From Lunularia cruciata (taxonomy: Eukaryota; Streptophyta; Marchantiopsida; Lunulariales; Lunulariaceae): DNA of 64,000 bases. Every line of letters begins with the position of its first letter. Positions within the stretch are counted from its first letter, which is position 1. This document shows positions 63,176 through 64,000 of the stretch, one piece after another. Made by a program: the position numbers and the translations under genes. The notes below the pieces were generated by a model. It did not search any database and was not told the DNA's origin. It was given only the letters and a program-made list of their open reading frames with translations. Where the stretch lies: assembly GCA_948567375.1 (NCBI GenBank), contig OX419761.1, forward strand, positions 11,632,243-11,696,242, in the 5' to 3' direction.

Positions 63176-63613
63176 TTATGTAGCTATACTAAGACTCTCT
63201 CCACAATCCTTCACCAAAGTCTCTAAAAGTGCTTTCACTCCACTACACTTGTGTCCTTTTGGAAATCCTTCCACTCCACAAACCTCACACAACTCCTTGG
63301 TCTTAGATATTCTCCCTCCCAATTTTGGTGAAGAAGGTCTAACATGCAAACCCAAGTCAAGTAATCCTTTCCTTTCACTCAATCTCTTGCTCTCAAAGTT
63401 CAATGGACATGCACTTGCCTTATGTCTCTTCTTTACACATAAAAAGCACTTAGACTCACTCTTTCCTCCAAGTGGTGTAGATTTTTGGATCCTCTTAACA
63501 CTCTCTTCAAATTCTACTCTAAACTCTCTTTTCCTCAAATCCACCCCTACAATTGCCTCAAACCTTTGGGGAACCTTGCATAGCCTTAATTTCCACTCTT
63601 GGTGACCCTCCAT
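63176..63613 (-). pseudogene. Additional zinc-cluster ORF on the upstream side of element D gag
   Basis: A 145-codon open stretch with two Cys/His clusters, CFLCVKKRHKASAC (a C-x2-C-x4-H-x4-C knuckle) and CEVCGVEGFPKGHKC, separated by a basic linker. It precedes gag by about 260 bases in the same strand. Some Tat-lineage gypsy elements (Ogre type) are known to carry an extra ORF ahead of gag. An older nested element is the alternative. Fossil. Confidence 0.55.
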
Positions 63614-64000
63614 GTTCCCAATATGAGTCTAAACACTCAAACATGCTTTTTGTTGCTCTCACACTCATGCATGAGATCTCAACTATGCAGAATTGACACT
63701 TCCTCACAATGTCACTCAAATTTCTCAACTTGTTTGTCATAGTCCTATGAAAGTTTGCCTAATTTATCACACAACTTTAGGGTGGCCTTCCTTGAAAAAT
63801 TTCAAATCTTTTCAAGGAGCCATTTGGCCTAGGCACCTTTCTATTCAAGACACATATTTCAAATTTGGTTTGAAAACCACTTCCTTCACTTTAAAAACTC
63901 ATAACTCTCTGTGAAAGAATGATCTCTTTCTAATCTTTTTGGGTCAACATGTATGATACAATGCACTAAATGTTCTTGGAAAGTTTCAAAACAATCCACT

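Larger units (their letters stand above)
57732..64000 (-). mobile_element. Element D: Ty3/gypsy retrotransposon, continues past the window
   Basis: Minus-strand element whose 5' end lies beyond 64,000. Parts in reading order: a zinc-cluster ORF 63,613-63,176; gag about 62,911-61,700 with knuckle CFGCGGRGHIQRNC near 62,075-62,030; protease about 61,560-61,250; reverse transcriptase about 60,700-60,000 (DGYSGYNQIKIAPE and VMPFGLCN); RNase H about 60,034-59,219; integrase about 59,160-58,140; purine tract; 3' LTR. The YSGYNQIKIAPE type of RT text is usual in the Tat/Athila side of plant gypsy elements. The copy is broken, with several breaks, and has some long open stretches, so it is not very old. 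Confidence 0.83.

Overview
This is eukaryotic nuclear DNA from a streptophyte plant, most likely a non-seed land plant such as a bryophyte. That placement is an inference from two intron-bearing host genes, a plastid-type beta-amylase and a class II KNOX homeobox gene whose homeodomain resembles those of mosses and charophyte algae. No rRNA, tRNA, CRISPR array or bacterial operon was seen. Gene-rich stretches are mixed in composition. The rest is AT-rich and dominated by transposable elements.

Layout. 1-3.6 kb: unannotatable, partly transposon-like sequence with short tandem duplications. 3.7-9.2 kb (minus): a six-exon beta-amylase gene whose 3.1-kb first intron holds a BED zinc-finger ORF, a perfect 30-bp palindrome and a 98-bp duplication. 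9.3-9.6 kb: a 106-codon upstream ORF in frame with the amylase. 12.1-26.6 kb (minus): element A, a broken Ty3/gypsy retrotransposon that carries a C5-cytosine DNA methyltransferase domain between protease and reverse transcriptase. Element B, a second gypsy copy (plus), sits inside it at 18.4-24.1 kb. 27.55-29.96 kb: a PIF/Harbinger DNA transposon with TAA target duplications. 30.5-36.2 kb (minus): element C, a gypsy copy with both LTRs and a perfect CAAAG duplication. 36.26-36.98 kb: a solo LTR of the B family with an AATTC duplication. 37-40 kb: old gypsy remains and AT-rich DNA. 40.3-40.7 kb: a small 75-bp satellite with one inverted unit. 44.0-47.9 kb (minus): the KNOX gene in five exons. 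49.2-49.4 kb: a 108-bp tandem duplication. 50-52.6 kb: a degenerate coiled-coil-like ORF. 53.7-55.3 kb: very AT-rich DNA. 57-64 kb (minus): element D, a gypsy copy running off the window, with an additional zinc-cluster ORF on the upstream side of gag.

The host genes are not functionally linked: one degrades starch in plastids and the other is a developmental transcription factor. The most notable content is element A. A retroelement with its own cytosine methyltransferase could in principle mark its own or host DNA. Such elements have been described from dinoflagellates and charophyte algae (de Mendoza and colleagues, 2018). All retroelements here are treated as fossils.
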